Part shown: positions 62,392 to 64,000 of the stretch, one piece after another
Numbering within the stretch: the stretch's first letter is position 1
Layout: every line of letters begins with the position of its first letter
DNA from: Saccharothrix violaceirubra
Lineage (GTDB): Bacteria > Actinomycetota > Actinomycetes > Mycobacteriales > Pseudonocardiaceae
Length of the DNA stretch: 64,000 bases
Assembly: GCF_014203755.1 (NCBI RefSeq)
Contig: NZ_JACHJS010000001.1
Coordinates: forward strand, 3,658,001 to 3,722,000
Direction: 5' to 3'
Notes under the pieces: generated by a model
The model's database searches: none
What the model saw: only the letters and a program-made list of their open reading frames with translations
What the model was told of the DNA's origin: nothing
Translations under genes and position numbers: made by a program

Positions 62392-62527
62392 ACCTCAGCC
62401 TACCCGCGAGACCAGGTGCACGAACGCACAACTCGCGGTGTCTGAACGTATAACTCGCGCGGGTGGGGGCGTCCGCCAGGAGAGGAATCGCTGTCCCAAG
62501 GGGCACGGCGGGGCGAGGATGGCCCGC

Positions 62528-62827
62528 ATGGCGGACATCCTCCCCTTCCCCCGCAAGCGCACGCCCGGACCCGACCCGCTCTGGCGTGAGGTACTGGGCC
62601 GGACCCTGCGCGCGGCCCGGGAGGAGCAGGGTGCCCGCCTGGTCGACGTGGCCGAACGGGCGGGCATCTCGCCCCAGTACCTGTCGGAGATCGAACGGGG
62701 TCGCAAGGAGCCGTCCAGCGAGATGATCGCGGCGGTCACCGGCGCCCTGGACCTGGACCTCGCCGGTCTCCTCACCGACGTCGCGGGCAACGTCCGCAAC
62801 GAGAGCCCCGTCCTCCTGGCGGCCTAG
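62528..62827 (+). CDS. XRE-family regulator of the ClgR/PopR type
   Basis: A 99-residue regulator. The helix-turn-helix reads [55 protein letters not shown], very close to the ClgR/PopR family known to control clp protease genes in actinomycetes. The N-terminal [18 protein letters not shown] is also typical. A short C-terminal tail ends ...ESPVLLAA, which looks like a degradation signal read by ClpP (ends in Ala-Ala). It is convergent with the clpP pair and overlaps its stop by 4 bp. Start ATG 62528 rather than 62519 for ribosome-site spacing. Confidence 0.88.
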   Translation: MADILPFPRKRTPGPDPLWREVLGRTLRAAREEQGARLVDVAERAGISPQYLSEIERGRKEPSSEMIAAVTGALDLDLAGLLTDVAGNVRNESPVLLAA

Positions 62828-63414
62828 GAACGGTGGTCCAGCACGTGGTCCGCCAGCCCGTACGCGACCGCCCCGGCCGCGTCGAACACCCGGTCGCGGT
62901 CGGTGTCGTGACGTAGCCGCGTGACCGCGCGTCCGGTATGGACGGACAGGATCTCCTCCAACTGCGTGCGCACGCGCACGACTTCGTCCGCCTGGAGGAT
63001 GAGGTCCGGGATCGTGCCCCGACCCTGGGCGGCGGGCTGGTGCAGCACCACGCGTGAGTGCGGCAGCACGAAACGCCGTCCGACGGCACCGGCCGCCAGC
63101 AGCACCGCCCCGGTCGCGACGGCCTGGCCGACGCACGTGGTGGTCACCGGGGCCTTGATGTAGCGCATGGTGTCGTACAGGGCGAGCATGGCGGCCGGGT
63201 CGCCGCCCTCGTTGTTGATGTACAGGTTGATCTCGCGGTCCGGGTTGTCCGCCTCCAGGTACAGCAGTTGCGCGATCAGGGCGTTGGCCACGCCCGAGTC
63301 GATCGCCGTGCCCAGGTAGACGATCCGCTCGGACAGCAGGTGCGAGTAGACGTCCATGATCCGCTCGCCGCCGGCGCCGCGCGCGATCACGTTGGGAATC
63401 GTGTACGTGCTCAT
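62824..63414 (-). CDS. ClpP-family protein lacking the catalytic serine
   Basis: A 196-residue ClpP homologue of full length: [18 protein letters not shown]...[18 protein letters not shown] and [26 protein letters not shown]. At the nucleophile, however, [16 protein letters not shown] replaces the usual G-Q-A-A-S-M-G: the Ser is Ala (Ala100). His125 (VVLHQP) and the Asp of DTDRD remain, and the oxyanion turn is NNEGG instead of NSPGG. It probably assembles with the neighbouring active subunit as a non-catalytic ring, like cyanobacterial and plastid ClpR. Its ATG lies 4 bp after the neighbour's stop. Confidence 0.92.
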   Translation of the reverse strand: MSTYTIPNVIARGAGGERIMDVYSHLLSERIVYLGTAIDSGVANALIAQLLYLEADNPDREINLYINNEGGDPAAMLALYDTMRYIKAPVTTTCVGQAVATGAVLLAAGAVGRRFVLPHSRVVLHQPAAQGRGTIPDLILQADEVVRVRTQLEEILSVHTGRAVTRLRHDTDRDRVFDAAGAVAYGLADHVLDHRS

Positions 63415-63418
63415 GCGC

Positions 63419-64000
63419 TCAGCCCCAGTTCGTCGCGCGGACCGGCACGACCTGGTCGAGGCTGCCCACGACGTGGTCGATGAACCCGTACTCCAGGGCC
63501 TGCGCGGTGGTGAACCACCTGTCGTGCAGGGAGTCCGTGAAGATCTGGTCCACCGGGCGGCCGGTGTCCTCGGAGATGAGCGCGAGCACCGTGTCCCGGG
63601 TGTGCCGCAGGTCGTCGGCCTGGACCTCGACCTCCACGGCCGAACCGCCGATGCCCGCCGAGCCCTGGTGCATGAGGATGCGGGCGTGCGGCAGGGCGTA
63701 GCGCTTCCCCTTGGTACCGGCGGACAACAGGAACTGGCCGGCGCTGCACGCCAGGCCCAGCGCGAGCGTCGCCACGTCGCAGGGCACGAGCCGCATCACG
63801 TCGCGGATGGCGAGCATCGCGGGCACCGAGCCGCCCGGCGAGTTGATCCACAACGCGATGTCCTTGCCGGGGCTCTCCGCGGCGAGGGAGAGCATCTGGG
63901 TGGCGAGCGCCGTCCCGTTGTCGTCGTCGAGCGGTCCGTCGAGCACGAGGACGCGCTGTCCGAGGAAGCGTTCCCGGAGCCGGTGGTCGAACAGTGGTCG
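63419..64000 (-). CDS. clpP: ATP-dependent Clp protease proteolytic subunit (5' end outside window)
   Basis: The C-terminal ~193 residues of a ClpP whose start lies beyond the window; the frame is open from the last base. [39 protein letters not shown] (nucleophile Ser present), [11 protein letters not shown] (His) and [20 protein letters not shown] (Asp region) make an active serine protease. It forms an operon with the Ser-less ClpP 4 bp downstream. The proteins should act as a mixed tetradecamer with ClpC/ClpX. Confidence 0.93.
   Translation of the reverse strand, partial: RPLFDHRLRERFLGQRVLVLDGPLDDDNGTALATQMLSLAAESPGKDIALWINSPGGSVPAMLAIRDVMRLVPCDVATLALGLACSAGQFLLSAGTKGKRYALPHARILMHQGSAGIGGSAVEVEVQADDLRHTRDTVLALISEDTGRPVDQIFTDSLHDRWFTTAQALEYGFIDHVVGSLDQVVPVRATNWG

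Overview
This 64 kb window comes from a very GC-rich (roughly 72% G+C) actinomycete chromosome. A WhiB-like protein, an ECF41 sigma factor with a fused SnoaL-like domain, a ClpP pair next to a small XRE regulator, a sortase-E type LAxTG anchor and an iterated GTCCACTGTGGAC palindrome all suggest the order Pseudonocardiales (Saccharothrix/Lentzea/Actinosynnema-like). That placement is inference from style, not a database match.

Layout. 0-5.3 kb: end of an HNH nuclease gene, a Ser/Thr kinase with a pentapeptide-repeat linker, a GNAT enzyme, and a small membrane protein divergent from a TetR regulator across a double operator. 5.3-26.5 kb: one gene for a secreted protein of about 7,049 residues made of about 54 Ig-like DUF11-type domains, 28 of them in a strict A-B alternation with a 733-bp period, ending in an LAWTG sortase signal. 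26.8-36.3 kb: a PAS-GAF-PAS-PP2C-HATPase-STAS stress-signalling protein, a DMT-type exporter, a methyltransferase, a GlxA/AraC regulator facing a cupin, a leaderless ArsR-SRPBCC fusion coupled to a DHFR-like reductase, a decayed IS256-type transposase and a GNAT. 36.8-41.0 kb: an undescribed three-gene cassette (cyclase-homology protein, SPFH protein, membrane protein with a TIR-like pattern). 41.2-45.2 kb: a lasso-peptide cluster (precursor, C, B1, B2) with a PIMT-type methyltransferase, which would belong to the aspartimide lasso class. 45.6-48.4 kb: LysR/SDR pair, then an ECF41 sigma factor divergent from its AhpD-like target.

The AhpD-like gene is interrupted at its Cys-x-x-Cys active site by a 9.8 kb mobile element (about 48561-58379). 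The element carries a large serine recombinase, an FtsK/TraB-like translocase, a WhiB protein, a small HTH protein, an XRE-TPR regulator, a GNAT, an Imm1-like protein and a TPR operon. The 3' half of the AhpD gene lies at 58377-58713, right after the recombinase. The crossover dinucleotide (GG) and a symmetric attP can be read from the two junctions. Both ECF41 promoters (TGTCACA-N16-CGTC) are intact in the sigma/AhpD intergenic region.

58.7-64 kb: an NB-ARC/TPR protein, two methyltransferases, and a ClgR/PopR-like regulator convergent with two clpP genes, one of which has lost its catalytic serine.

Limits: assignments rest on reading motifs by eye. The apparent frameshifts at about 37.92 kb, 41.41 kb and 41.33 kb could be real or base-call errors, and the collapsed or expanded copy number of the 733-bp repeats cannot be judged from this sequence alone.
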